Shown here one piece after another: positions 10,356 to 21,100 of a stretch of 64,000 nucleotides of DNA. The stretch is taken from contig OZ251235.1 in the NCBI GenBank assembly GCA_965240325.2, positions 558,001 through 622,000 on the forward strand, read 5' to 3'. A model generated the notes under the pieces. The model had not been told where the DNA came from. It saw only the letters and a program-made list of their open reading frames with translations, and did not search any database. The position numbers were made by a program, and so were the translations under genes. Positions within the stretch are counted from its first letter, which is position 1; the number at the start of each line of letters is the position of its first letter. Source of the DNA: Rebecca billardiae RCC1528. Its lineage: Eukaryota > Haptophyta.

Positions 10356-10653
10356 AGTCTATATTGGATACGGCGCGCGGTCTTGATGATGCGACTTATG
10401 ATATTACAAACGTGATGCTGACGATATAATTCTTTGGTGGCAGCATATGCTGACGATATGCGGTGCAGACTAATCCATCACGACGTGTCTTGGCATGACA
10501 CGTACGATCCCGACTCCGAATCGGGCTGTGGCTGCGCTGCGTCTGAGCCCCCGAGCCCAAGGCCGAGGCTAACAGACCCACGTACGTACGTCAGCGCGCA
10601 AGTGATTGCCAAGTGCCGCACGAGACTCCCTGTCCAGCGAGAAGCAACGCGGT
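10356..10653. other. convergent 3' spacer
   Basis: About 300 bp between the 3' ends of the DUF819-type gene and the desaturase. AT content is higher at 10360-10470. No gene, RNA or repeat was recognised. Confidence 0.4.
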
Positions 10654-12172
10654 TTACTGCGACTTCTTCTCGGCCCCGTGGCCGACGTTGTCGAGGTTGG
10701 CAAAGGTATCCGCCATCGCCTCGAAGTAGCCGCGCACGTCGTAGTGCAGACCGTGCTTCTCGAAGAGCGCCTTCACCCGCGGCGCAATCTTCGGGTGACG
10801 GAACTGCGGCATCGAGGGGAAGAGGTGGTGCTCGATCTGGTAGTTGAGGTAGCTCATCCACCAGTCGCACCACCACGAGGGCGAGCAGTTCGTCGTGTGG
10901 TTCGCGGCGTACTCCACCCTGCGGGCGCCGGTGCGCGGGGGCGTGGCGGTGAGACACGGGCGCGTGCCAGGCAGGTGCGCGCAATTGGACGCGCCGCTGG
11001 GGCGAGGTGGCATCGGCAGCCGCCGCGCTGCGCCGCGCTGCGCCGCACCAGGTGGCGTGCTCGTCCGGCTCGACCACGGCGAGGTGCGTGTGCGACACGG
11101 CGAAGTTGCAGAAGATGTACATCGCGCCGAGCTGCACGTACAGCAGGTAGCACGCGATCACGTACCCAACGCCGTAGTTGGCCGCGAGGTAGCCCACCGT
11201 CCCGTAGCGGATGCCGAGCATCGCGAGCTCGTCGTAGTGGCCCGTGCGCACCATGTGGCGCGGGTGGAGGTAGAGCTGCCAGCCGAGGGCGACGAGCAGC
11301 GTGGTGACGGGCGCGAAGAGCTTCGCCTGCATGCTGAGCCACGCCTTCATCGCGGGGCTCTTCACCTTGGCCGCAACCCTGCGAGGCCGGATCGCGCCGC
11401 GCGACCGGACGTGGGTAAGGTGAGTGTGCTGCGAGCAGGCGCGCGGCGCAGCCGGTGCGCCAGGGCGCGAGCGCGGCGGGGCTGCGCACCGCTCGTGGAA
11501 CGCGACGAGGGGGAGGGTGTCCAGATCGACGTCGTGCTTCAGCTTCTGCGGCGTCGCGTGGTGCTTGTTGTGCTGGTTGCGCCACCACGCGCCCGACATG
11601 CCGCAGCCGAGCCCGTAGCACGCCACCTGAATCGCGCGGTCAATCGAGATGTTGCCCGTGAGCGAGTAGTGCCCGCCCTCGTGCATGAGCCAGCCGCAGC
11701 GGCCCTGCACGACTCCCAGCATGCCGATGCCGGCGAGCGTGTACCCGTGCCAGATCAGCGCCGCGCCCGCCAGGTGCAGCGCCACCACCTCCGCCAGCCG
11801 GTACATGACGTGCATCGGCGACGGCTTGAAGCAGCCCTCTGCCTCCAGCTGCTTGGTGAACTCCTGGAAGTCGGCGATCAGGTCCGCGCGGCGCGGAGCG
11901 TAGCCCTTCTGCACGGGGCGCGAGGGGAGCGACTTGAGCACCTTGTCCGCCTTCGAGCTGCGCACGTGGAACTGCTTGTACGCGTCCGTCGCATCCGTGC
12001 CGACCTGGTACATGATGATCTTGCCGCCCGGGTGGCGCTTGACGAAGTTGCTCACGTCGTACGCGCGGTCGCCGATGACCAGCTCCTTCTTCTGCTCGTC
12101 CTGCGGTGCGTCGGCATCGTACAGCTGAGCCGACGGCGGCGCGGCGTACGAGTAGCTGTCGCGCGGCGGCAT
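10654..12172 (-). CDS. Front-end delta-5 fatty acid desaturase with cytochrome b5 domain
   Basis: Inserts a delta-5 double bond into C20 acyl chains (toward arachidonic acid and EPA), using a fused cytochrome b5 as electron donor, in the ER membrane. Exons on the minus strand: 12172-11490, 11378-11049 and 10918-10654, giving 425 residues. Both introns (111 and 130 nt) start GTGCG and end CAG and join in phase. The b5 heme motif HPGG is at 47-50. The three histidine boxes are HEGGH (164-168), HNKHH (201-205) and QIEHH (365-369); Gln in the third box marks front-end enzymes. From memory, the spliced protein is near-identical in length and sequence to the Pavlova salina delta-5 desaturase, so regioselectivity is inferred from homology. 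The first intron is a multiple of three with no stop, so translation through it looks deceptively coding. Confidence 0.95.
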
Positions 12173-12273
12173 TGGTCTAGAAGGAGCCACGGGAGGGAGC
12201 CACTGGAGGCGTGGATGATGCGCGATTCCCGCCAAGGATGCGCCCCGAGCGTGCCCGGCCGCGAGCCGGCCGC

Positions 12274-12282
12274 GTGATTGGC
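12274..12282 (-). promoter_or_regulatory. possible CCAAT box upstream of desaturase
   Basis: GATTGGCCG on the plus strand reads CGGCCAATC on the minus strand, about 100 bp upstream of the desaturase ATG. The position is reasonable for a CCAAT box, but there is no functional evidence. Confidence 0.25.
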
Positions 12283-12965
12283 CGAACCAGCGACTTCGCG
12301 CCGAGACCCGGGTATTCGCCTATTGTACAGTATCGTCGAATATCCGGATTGGCCCGCCTGCCGAGATTGCCAGAAGGCTCCAGGGTGCTCGCGAACCCGG
12401 ACGCGCATCGACCACCATCGGAAGCAGTTGGCCGTCCAGGATGGCGTGACGTGCGCCCGCGCGCGTGCTCTCCTATGGCATGGCGGGGGACGAGCGAGCG
12501 CGCGCGTCAGTCGTAGATAAATGGTAGTTGCGCCCTAGCATCGTAGGCATGCAGTCACCAAGCTAGCTCGCCGTGCTCGGTCAGTCCACGCGCAGTGCAG
12601 CCACATCGATGCCATTCGGCCGATCCGCGTCTGCCCCTTTTCGTTGTCGTGTTTCGACCACACCGCGGGATCACTGCCGCCGCGCTCAAGGTATACGCCA
12701 TCCAATCACCCTATCGTCGGCTTGCAATCAAATCCATTACCTAGCAGCTTACCGCTGGCGACCGGCCTTGGCTGAGGACTGAGCAGTGACTCCGGACCAC
12801 CCGGCCGCCGCGGGGAAGTGCCGGAAGTGGAACAACTCGGGCGGCGGCGAGGTTGGAGGTAGAGAGTCAACTGTCGCATATGCGGTTGTCTGCATTTGGA
12901 AGAGTCCACCTACTTGTACATCGCGATGAGACGTGGGAGGGTTTGGGGGCCGACGCGCTCGCATC

Positions 12966-13175
12966 AGAACTGCGCATTCATGGCGGCACAACGTGGTCGG
13001 GCCGTGCGCGCCGCGCCCGCGGCCCGACTAATAGTCTTTATTGTGACTACTACCGCTACTCACTAGAACTGCGCGCATTCACGGCGGCACGACGTGGCCG
13101 GGCCGTGCGCGCAGCGCCCGCGGTCTGACTAATATATATTATAAGCTAGTCGTCTCTATTGTGACTACCGCCGAG
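12966..13175. repeat. two-copy direct repeat of about 99 bp
   Basis: AGAACTGCGC begins one unit at 12966 and again at 13065. The units share the GC-rich core (GGCGGCAC, GTGCGCGC, CGCCCGCGG), the following GACTAATA and a TATTGTGACTAC segment; the second has a short AT insertion. This is a recent tandem duplication in noncoding DNA. Confidence 0.75.
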
Positions 13176-13265
13176 CTATGCCGGGAGCCCCGCAGCCCCG
13201 CAGGCGTCCACCGGTCCAGGCGAGTCCGCGAGCATCACGCGTGCAAGCAGCTATAATAATATGAT

Positions 13266-16200
13266 TTATCCGTCGTCGTCGTCACCAGCCTGCACCCCGA
13301 CAGTAGTGGTGCGAAGAAAAAACAGAGCACAGTTCGAGTTGGCCCATGCGTCTAGGCGTCGCTCTGCAGCGACTTCCAGGACCTCGAACGCGAGCTCCTT
13401 GTGCGTTTCGCAGAAACTGACCCAGCGATGACGGTCGTGGAGACGACGGCCGACGAAGGATCGCAGAGCACCGTCGTACTTCTGCACTGTGCCGGCAGGG
13501 AGGTCGGTCCTGTTGACACAGTTCGCGGCGTAGAGCAAGGCCATGTCTCGCGCAAATGCACATGCCGGTTGCTTGTCCGCAGCGGCCAGCACGTCGAGGC
13601 AGTTGAGCGGGTTGAGCGCAGCTTCGAGCGCGGCCGTGACGCGCGACGAGAGCAGCGTGATCGCGTCGTCGTCGACGAGATCGGAGCCGTCGCGCGAGCG
13701 CTTGCCTCGGCTCGTGGTCGGTGCCTTGAGCTTGAGCGCGAGCGCGCCGAGCTCCATCAGTTGCAGTGGCTCTGCGGGCAGTGGGGCGGTGCCGCCCGAG
13801 TGCAGGTCGCGCAGCAGCGCCTCGTAAGCCTCGAAGGAGAAGGACGGGTCGGCTGTGATCACGCCAGACGACGCCTCGGCGGTCTGCAGCGCAAGGACGG
13901 CCGAGTCGGCGCCGCCGTCAGACACGCCGAGTAGCGTGCGGTAGTAGCGCGCGCGCGTGAGCAGCAGCCGCGAGGCGCCGAGCTTGCGCCCGTCCGCAAA
14001 CTCGAAGACGACGTCGTGCACGCCGCTCGGCGGACCGACCGCAGTGCCCAGCGCGCGCAGCTGCGCACTCGCGTGCTGCTCGCGCTCGCGCAGCTCGGCG
14101 AGCTCCGCGCGCAGCTTGGCCTGCTCGCGGCCCGCGGCAGAGAGCAACACACGCGCAGCTGCTCCTCCGTCGTCCTCGTCAGCGTACGCACCGATAAGGT
14201 GCTCGACGAGTTCTGCCATGTGGCCAGCCGGAAAGCGGTGCGCGAGCGCAGTCGCAGAGAGGACGATTCGGAGATCGTGCACTAGCACCCTGCGCACGGA
14301 CTCGCCGCTGCGGATGAGCAGGCTGCGGAGCACGCCAGCCGCCATCTCAGCTGCATCCGCATCTGCTTTTGTGGGGCGCGGCAGCTGCGCCGTAGCGCGC
14401 AGCGGGGCTGCGAGCACGGGCATGTGGCTCTCCTCCACCGCTGCGCACGCGGCAGCTCCGCCGCTCCCGTGGCGCGAGCACATGTTGCGCACCGCGACCA
14501 GGGCAGAGTGGCGATGCTCCGAGACACGCACCCAGCACAGCTGCTTGGCGCTCGTGCCGAGCTCGTCTGGCGCCGGCGGGGCGTGGCCGTCGGCGAAGAC
14601 GCGCATGAGCAGGGGCACAGCGCCGGCGTCCACGAGCGCCTGCGCCGCTGCAACGCCAAACACGCGCGGCAGCCACAGGAACATGCCGATTGCGGCGTCC
14701 ACGTCGAGGGGGAGATCGGCTTGCGCCTTCCAGCCGGTGGACACGATGCGCATGAGCACAGGCGTCAGGTCGAGGTGGAGCTGGCGCACAGCGCGCCTGA
14801 TCTCAGGGACCGCGTCCCTGTCGCTGGGGTCAGTCCACTGATCTCCGACTCTGAGCATGATCTGGATGAGCTCGAGCGCGCCGGCGCGCACGTTGGCATT
14901 GCGCGAGTCGGCGGCAAGCAGCAGCACACCTGGGAGGTCACTGCGGATGAGGGGGACTGCAGCGTCGTCCTCGCATTCGAGCGGAAACGAGCAGCACATG
15001 CCGAGCAGCTTGAGTGCCATGCACGCCACCTCGTCCAGCTCACAGTCAGGGCTGGACCCCGTGTCGCCACGGTCCGCTGCGCCGGGTCCGCCGCCACTGA
15101 CGCATGAGCGCAGCAGCTGCACGACAGCAGGCAGCGCGCCACTCGCCATGAACGCGGAGAAGGCGCCCTCGACGTCATCGCGTAACGCAGCAGCTTCGCT
15201 CGTGAGGTAGCGCACGGCGGCCGTGCGATCTTCCCACGAGCCGTGCCCGGCGCCCAGCATGGCGAAGAGCGCCTCGGGCAGCCCCCCCTTGCCAAAAGGC
15301 TGGACAGTCTCGTTGGTAGCCGCGCTGTGGCACAGGTAGTAAGACTGATCGATGTCTTTGCCGTCGCTGCGGGTGAGTGCTCGCAGGGCACGCGCTGGCA
15401 ACGCCGTCGAAGCGCCCTGGACCGCGGGCATGAGCGTGGACGCGCCCTTGACCGCGTCCAGCAGCCACGACCCGAAGCTGAGAGCCTCATAGTCATTCAA
15501 CAGCTCCTCGGCCTCGCCTGTCAACTGGTCGTCCTTCCGGTTCTCGATGGTCAGCAGCGCAGCGTACGCAACAAACTTGTCAGCCGTGTCACGCCCTGCT
15601 GTCGCGAGGGCCTGCACGATGCCGGCGTCCTCGGCGTGCTCGTGGAACGCCGTGAGCGCGCGGTGCGCGTACAGCACCAGGTCGAGGGCCAACACCGGGC
15701 CGGCGGGACTCGCGGCTCTGAGCATCCCGAGCACACCCTTGGCCAACTCCTGCACAGGGAAGGTGTCGAGCTCGGCGGCATCGTATGGGACCGACGACAG
15801 CGCGCGCGACAGCGCGCGAGTCGCAGCCTCGCGGATAGCGAGGCACTCCTCGGCCGCAAGCGCGCCGACGAGCGCGGTCCCCGCTTTCGCAAGCACGCGA
15901 CGCGCAGCTGCCTTGGAGCACGCGAGCGCGGCGAGCGCATCCGCAGCCGCTGCGCGGGCACCGTCGTGGTCACACGACAGCGCATGCACGAGTGCATCGA
16001 CGCACTTGCCACCACTCAGCAAGCGCGTGCGAGCATGCGCATCGCCCGCGTGCTTCTCGAGGGCGCGTGCGGCGAGCTCGCGCGCGTGTCCGCCACCCGA
16101 GCACAGCGCGTCCGCACACACCGTGAGCAGCTGCACGGTGTTCGCGCTAGCTGCCGCGAGCTGGCAGGCGAGCTCGCGCGTGGCAGCGTCGTCGGGCGCG

Positions 16201-16295
16201 GACGCGTCGTTGCCATTGGCCGCGCCCTTGCTGCGGTTGCCCGTCGGCATGACTTCGCGGTCGCTGCGCTGTGCGGTGTCCAGACGCCGCGCCAC
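13266..16295 (-). CDS. ARM/HEAT-repeat protein with C-terminal BTB domain
   Basis: A single open frame of up to 1009 residues. Most of the N-terminal about 680 residues are helical repeats of armadillo/HEAT type (for example ALVHALSCDHDGARAAAADA). A short coiled coil (AKLRAELAELREREQHASAQ) leads into a BTB/POZ domain near residues 755-860, beginning VHDVVFEFADGRKLGASRLL. After it comes a basic linker (SRGKRSRDGS) and a BACK-like helical tail. ARM-BTB proteins usually act as Cullin-3 ubiquitin-ligase adaptors or scaffolds, which is the best inference here. The start may instead be the ATG at 16250, 15 codons in, since the first residues look unstructured. No intron is needed. Confidence 0.78.
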   Translation of the reverse strand: MARRLDTAQRSDREVMPTGNRSKGAANGNDASAPDDAATRELACQLAAASANTVQLLTVCADALCSGGGHARELAARALEKHAGDAHARTRLLSGGKCVDALVHALSCDHDGARAAAADALAALACSKAAARRVLAKAGTALVGALAAEECLAIREAATRALSRALSSVPYDAAELDTFPVQELAKGVLGMLRAASPAGPVLALDLVLYAHRALTAFHEHAEDAGIVQALATAGRDTADKFVAYAALLTIENRKDDQLTGEAEELLNDYEALSFGSWLLDAVKGASTLMPAVQGASTALPARALRALTRSDGKDIDQSYYLCHSAATNETVQPFGKGGLPEALFAMLGAGHGSWEDRTAAVRYLTSEAAALRDDVEGAFSAFMASGALPAVVQLLRSCVSGGGPGAADRGDTGSSPDCELDEVACMALKLLGMCCSFPLECEDDAAVPLIRSDLPGVLLLAADSRNANVRAGALELIQIMLRVGDQWTDPSDRDAVPEIRRAVRQLHLDLTPVLMRIVSTGWKAQADLPLDVDAAIGMFLWLPRVFGVAAAQALVDAGAVPLLMRVFADGHAPPAPDELGTSAKQLCWVRVSEHRHSALVAVRNMCSRHGSGGAAACAAVEESHMPVLAAPLRATAQLPRPTKADADAAEMAAGVLRSLLIRSGESVRRVLVHDLRIVLSATALAHRFPAGHMAELVEHLIGAYADEDDGGAAARVLLSAAGREQAKLRAELAELREREQHASAQLRALGTAVGPPSGVHDVVFEFADGRKLGASRLLLTRARYYRTLLGVSDGGADSAVLALQTAEASSGVITADPSFSFEAYEALLRDLHSGGTAPLPAEPLQLMELGALALKLKAPTTSRGKRSRDGSDLVDDDAITLLSSRVTAALEAALNPLNCLDVLAAADKQPACAFARDMALLYAANCVNRTDLPAGTVQKYDGALRSFVGRRLHDRHRWVSFCETHKELAFEVLEVAAERRLDAWANSNCALFFLRTTTVGVQAGDDDDG

Positions 16296-17442
16296 GCGCC
16301 CGGGCCCCGGGCTGCGGCAAACTGCCCGTTGCCGCTGGGCAGCCGCAGCGCTCCCGAGCGACCGGCGCGGCGGCGCGTGGCGTCCGGACTCTGCAGACTC
16401 ATTCTATGATTTAACGACACAGGTAGGACGACGCGGGTCTCCTGATTCGTCGGCGGCAGTGCCCGATCGTCGACACGAAGTCGGCGCTGGTGGCAGAGCA
16501 TAGCCTGCACCGCGATCGTAAAGCTTGAGACTGGTACTCACTGGTACAGTTTACTAAGAATACGTAAGAGACGCACACAGCTCAGGCAGGCGAGATTGAC
16601 GTCCGCCAACTGTCACCGCCCATGGAGCCGTCGCCGATGGCTGCGCCGCCGGAAACTGCACTTTCGGCTGCCAAGCGGTTGCTGGACTTGCTGCCTTGCC
16701 CGGTCACGGTGGGCAGCCAGCTGCGACTCCCAGTCCCAGAGCCAGCCAGACGACGTCGACGAGGTCCGGAGGTCTCAGCACCGCTGATGCGGCCGATCGA
16801 CGCAGTCAGTATACTCAGCACAGCGCCACCGCCGCCTGCTTAATAGGTAAGCGCACGACGGGCGCCTGACATGACAATAATGTCAATAACTCGCGGAGAG
16901 TAGTACCTTACAGTCTGTATAAATACAGTCACCTGTTCCCTTATCTCAAAATGGTTCAGCCGTGTTCAGGAGTAATCATTGGGATCTCGTGTGAGTCGTG
17001 AGTCCTCCGGCTCCGAGGCTCAGTCCTGCGCCAGTCCGCGTATCGCACGGCCGACAAGCTACGGCCGAGCAGCCGACTACCGAGCTGCGACGTGAGCTTG
17101 CCTCAGGCAGCCTCCGTTATTATTATTTAAAAATTAGACATTATATATATATATATTTAAATAATATTTATATTAGTAGACTACTCATCACAGTCGCCGA
17201 CCACGGACCAGTCGGACCAGTAACACTTAACTACAGTTACACGCTGCGGCAGCACAGGAAGTAAGGTTGGTAAGGGTGAAGGCGGCGGTGTCAGTGTGCA
17301 GACGATGTCGATGACTGGCATCCGATGACGACCTTCTGGCTTATCAACCTACGGGCGATTCACAGCAGATCGACGGCTGCACCCAGCCTGCAGGGTCAGC
17401 GCGGGCGCTGGGCCGCATGGCCCATCGTCGGCGCGCCCCAGC
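16296..17442. other. intergenic region with dispersed-repeat copy B
   Basis: About 1.1 kb. It holds copy B of the dispersed repeat (16548-16655), an AT-rich segment at 17110-17180 containing TA and ATTT runs, and the 3' flank of the next gene. No supported gene: the minus-strand ORF at 16582-16821 is the repeat read in a non-coding frame. Confidence 0.5.
16548..16655 (-). mobile_element. dispersed repeat copy B
   Basis: About 108 bp, minus strand, matching the 3' part of copy A from the GGCGGCGC segment to AGTAAAC, then diverging abruptly beyond 16655. It has only a few substitutions. It is a 5'-truncated member of the same family. Confidence 0.7.
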
Positions 17443-18075
17443 TCAGCGCGCACCCAGGTTCGCGGCGCGCACGCGCCGCAAGAGCGCCGGCGGCCCAGCC
17501 GGCCCGCGGTCATAGACGAGGTCTGGCACGTGCTCCATGCGGTAGCCGAGGAGGACCTCGAAGACGCGGACGGTGGCTTCGGAGAGGAGGAAGTGCACGC
17601 CACCGATCGCGTGCACCACGTGCAGCCACAGCCGTAGGAGCGCCTCCTGGTCCAGCGGGATCACGATCTGGTCGTAGAGATCGATCGGGATGAATCGCTT
17701 CATCCATGGCCGCAGCGTGGACGCGATGCGGCGCCACAGCGCAGACATTTGCGGGTAGAGCAGGAGGCCGGCCACGAGCAGCCTCGGCGCGATCGATCGG
17801 CTCGTCTGGAGCATGAAGTTGACGTCGTCGAGCAGTCGCTGCACGCCGCCCTCGCTCCGGTCGATGTGCCGCATCGCTTGCGAGAGGATGCCCGGTGTGA
17901 ACTCGCCAGGTGGCGGCGTCGGGTACGGCGCGAGCTCCTGGCTCTCTCGCGCGTCCGCATCTCCCTCAGGAGCCCCAGTGCGCAGGGCACTGTCCACCGC
18001 CGCCACGCATCCGCGATGGACGACGATGGCCAGAAGCGCCGCGAGCGGCAGGTGACCTCGTCGGCGGGCGCCCAT
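17443..18075 (-). CDS. small secreted or membrane-anchored protein, family unknown
   Basis: 210 residues, single exon. The N-terminus is a probable signal sequence (GHLPLAALLAIVVHRGCVAA). A Pro/Glu-rich linker follows, then a compact helical part with a hydrophobic stretch (RLLVAGLLLYPQMSALW) and IDLYDQIVIPLDQEALLRLW, ending in a basic tail. There is no cofactor motif or known domain. The moderately hydrophobic helices and conventional codon use support a real gene, but I do not recognise the family. Confidence 0.55.
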   Translation of the reverse strand: MGARRRGHLPLAALLAIVVHRGCVAAVDSALRTGAPEGDADARESQELAPYPTPPPGEFTPGILSQAMRHIDRSEGGVQRLLDDVNFMLQTSRSIAPRLLVAGLLLYPQMSALWRRIASTLRPWMKRFIPIDLYDQIVIPLDQEALLRLWLHVVHAIGGVHFLLSEATVRVFEVLLGYRMEHVPDLVYDRGPAGPPALLRRVRAANLGAR

Positions 18076-18389
18076 TGCTGCCGCGTGATCGCCTCGACGA
18101 CAATGACCGCGTCATCGTCCGGACTCTCCCCGGCACGATTTACAGCGCAAGTCCTGCACGGCTGACCGTTCGTTATCATAGGGCTGGCAGTGTCAGTGAG
18201 AGATGGCGCGACGCGACTCAGTGCATGATGCCGAGGAGTGAACGCAACGCAGACGCCAGTAACGGGCGCTGCCAGCGCAGGCTAGACCCACCAGCGGTCC
18301 ACCCCATTCCGCATGCCATGCACTTGGCCCTGGAAGCACCACTGCGGTGCAACGTGGCTGCGTCGCGTCGGGCCCTCATCACCACAGAC
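18076..18389. other. spacer between tandem minus-strand genes
   Basis: About 310 bp containing the upstream region of the small secreted-protein gene and the 3' flank of the SANT gene. Nothing else is recognised. Confidence 0.35.
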
Positions 18390-20835
18390 TCACCTCGTGC
18401 GGCGCCGATTGTGCGGCTGCGTCAGCCCGTGGCCGTCGGGCGCGCGCATGCGCAGCGTGACACTGACCGCCGCGTCCCGATCGGCGGCCTTCGCCGGCCC
18501 GCTCCGCGGCCGTCTAACGCCGGCCACCGCGTCCTCCCCGCGCACCGCCGCCCACAGCGCCACCATGGACGGCTCGAGCTCGCGGCTGCGGATGCGGAAG
18601 CCCTCGACCTCCATCTCGTCCTCCGAGCCGTCCGACGCGGACACCGCCTCCACCACCTCCAGCACGCCCAGGTCCGGGGGCGCGCTCGCGCGGGCGTGCT
18701 CGCGCCGAGCCCCCGCCCTCTCCTCCCGCCCTCGCCTCCCGCCCTCCGCCTGCGCAGCGCCGCCGCGCGCGCCCTTGCCCTCTGCAAAGTTCGCGCGGAG
18801 GCACGCGTCTGCGTGCTGCTGTATGCGCTGCCGCGGGAAGGACTCGCCGCAAATGGGGCAGCTCTCGAGGAGGGGCTGGTGCGATCGGCGCGGGCGGCGC
18901 AGCTCGTACGCCTCTGCAGGGCGGCGTGCGCGCGCGTTGGGGCAGCGCGCGCGCGCGGCGGAGGTGGTGGAGGTGGTGGGGCGCGGGGCAGCACGCACAC
19001 CGAGCGCGATCGCGCGACGGTGGGCGGTGGGCGCACGCACCGACGGGTGCAAGCGGCTCGATGGCATCGGCCGTGGGCGGCTGGATCGAGTCGGGAGCTG
19101 CGTGGGGAGCGCCGCCCGCAGCGGGCGGTGCGGCGGGCGGTGCGCTCCGCCGCGCGCCATCAGAACCGGCCGCGTCCTGTGCCGGCCGCGCGGCAGGCAC
19201 GCTGTCGTGCGCGGCGGCGGCCGGCGCAGCTGCCAGCGCGCGCGTGGGCTCGGACGGCCGCTGCGCGCTGGGCGCACGCGCGTGCTGGGCCGCGCTGCGC
19301 GGCACAGAGGCCCGCGATCCCGCCTGCTGTGTCTCAGCGGCGCCGCCGCCAGCGTGCACGCCGCGCGCCGCCAGCGTGTCAAGAACGTGCACCCCCTCAG
19401 AGACCCAGGCCTCGAACAGCGCCGCCGCCCCCGCGCACGCCGCGCCCGCGCACGCCGCACCCGCGCACGCGCACGCACACGCGCCCGCGCCGCTGCCGGG
19501 CCGCGGCACGGCCTCGACCAGGAGGTGCTGCGCAAAGCCCGCGCCCGGCGCGCTCGTCTGCCCCAGACTGAGCGCGCTGAAGACGTGCGCGCGCGCGCCG
19601 TCGACGAGCGGCAGGGCCACCGCCGCGCAGCCTCGCACCGGCGCGTCCAGAAGGCGCACCGGCCCGCCGCCGCCGTCCGCTGTGTGCGCGGTCACGGCGC
19701 GCACTCGCAGCTCGCCCACCGGCGGCGCGCCTGGGCCCAGCTCGACCAAAATGTCCGGGAGCTCCCACGCCTGCACCCACAGCGCGCGCCCGGCTGCGCC
19801 GTCGCGCTCCCTGAGGAACGGCCGCGCGGCCCGCACGCGCGCAATCGGCCGCCGCCAGCCGGGCTGCCACGGCAGCTGCGCCGGGAGGGCGGAGCCGCCT
19901 GGGCCGATCACGCGCTGCTCCCAGGCCAGCTCACTCTCGCCGAGGCCCTCCGCGCCGGCGTGACGCGCCGCGTGCGAGCCGTGCGGCGCGGGGGCACCCG
20001 GCGCGGGAGCACCCGGCGCGGCGCCCGCCGGCGGCCAGCGCTGTGCAGCGACTGACCCAGGGGTGGGCCCAGAGAAGGGCCCAGGGAAGGGCCCGGAGGA
20101 GGGCCCGCAGAAGGGCCCAGAGAAGGGCGGGGCGAGAAGCTGCGTGAGCGCGCGCGAGGGCAGCCCTCCGGCGCTGAGGGCAGCCACGCCGTCGTGGAGC
20201 GAGGCCGAGAGGTGCGCGAGTGTGCTGGAGATGTGCGTGAGCGTCTGCGCGTCCAGCGCGTGCCCAGCCGCGCCGACGGCCGCCAGCTCGCTCCCCCAGA
20301 GCGTCGGGCGCGGGTGCGCCTGCCAGCGATCGAGGGCCTGCCACTCGGACTGCGCGCCGACCTGCGTGGCGATGGCGCGCCAGCCCGTGCCGCTAGGGCC
20401 GAGGTTGCTCATCGCGACGAAGAGCCTGGTGTCCTCCTCCGTCCACGGGGGCATACCATCGGCCTGGGCAGCGGCCCACCCCGGCAGCTCGTGTCCGCGC
20501 GCCGTCGGCGCAGCGGCGTGGGCGTTGGCGCGAGCAGGCAAAGTGGTAGCGGCATGGGCGTGCAGCGGCCGCACTGGCGCCTCGGCAGCCGACTCGTGCT
20601 GTGACGGCGATGCCTGCACGACGGCCTGCACGGCGGCCGGTGCAGATGGGCACGGCTCTGCCGGCCTGGACTCCTCTGCAGGCGCAGGCAACTCTGCGTC
20701 AAACATCTTTGCGCAGCGCACGCACCCGAGCCGCACGCGCATCACATCCGTCACAGGGCGGACGAAGCTGTGCACCGTCCTGCACGTGGGGCACTCGGCC
20801 TCGAACAAGGGGGGCGCCCTGCCCGCGCCCGTCAT
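18390..20835 (-). CDS. SANT/Myb-like protein with zinc-binding motifs at both ends
   Basis: Two exons, 20835-19041 and 18913-18390, give 772 residues. The intron (127 nt) has a GTGCGT donor and CAG acceptor and restores the frame (PLAPV/EAYELRRP). The N-terminus has two Cys pairs (CPTC, about 25 residues, CVRC) like a small zinc ribbon. A SANT/Myb-like motif near residues 130-175 (PPWTEEDTRLFVAMSN with later Trp residues at W-GWRA and RWQ) suggests chromatin or DNA binding. The middle is Pro/Gly-rich, with a short repeat built on SGPFPGPF. Exon 2 carries a C2HC/UBZ4-like finger (CPICGESFPRQRIQQHADAC), a fold that binds ubiquitin or nucleic acid in DNA-repair proteins. A nuclear regulatory or repair role is inferred. 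Confidence 0.75.
20063..20130. repeat. in-gene 15-bp tandem repeat
   Basis: About four and a half imperfect copies of a GGGCCC(A/C)GAGAAG-type unit encode Gly-Pro-Phe-Ser steps in the SANT protein linker. The unit length is a multiple of three, so copy-number change would keep the frame. Confidence 0.7.
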
Positions 20836-21100
20836 CCGGGATCTCGCGCGACGTTGGAGCGCGCCAAGTCCTCACGTCCGACCCCGTCGGCGGGCTTCGG
20901 CGCAGCTTGGCCCTGCCGATGACGAGAAGCGCTTTCAGGCTTGGCGCGCGCCGCCTGATCCTCGTTATCACAGTCTGACTGAAGAACTGACTCTATGATG
21001 ACGACAGGAAGTTCTTCAGAGTTCAGGATCGTAAATACTGTCCTGTCACTGATGTCCAATGACGACGCGTTGCCCGACGATCGAATTACATACACAGCAG
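20836..21100. other. shared upstream spacer, retrotransposon flank
   Basis: About 265 bp between the SANT gene start and the probable 5' junction of the LINE. The frame open from 20995 runs into the LINE, but its first 30 or so codons show no reverse-transcriptase similarity, so they are probably flanking DNA. Confidence 0.4.

Larger units (their letters stand above)
12173..13265. other. intergenic region with a tandem duplication
   Basis: About 1.1 kb upstream of the desaturase with no gene I can support. CCAAT-type sequences (ATTGG) occur near 12276 and 12352, upstream of the desaturase start. A two-copy direct repeat lies at about 12966-13175. The 3' end of the ARM/BTB gene follows. Confidence 0.5.

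Noticed and set aside
16582-16821. Minus-strand ORF ending GGDSWRTSISPA, similar to ORFs at 1388-1666 and 52764-53045
   Set aside because: The similarity comes from the dispersed repeat's untranslated 3' part. The coding-like frame of the repeat is a different one that stops upstream of this sequence.
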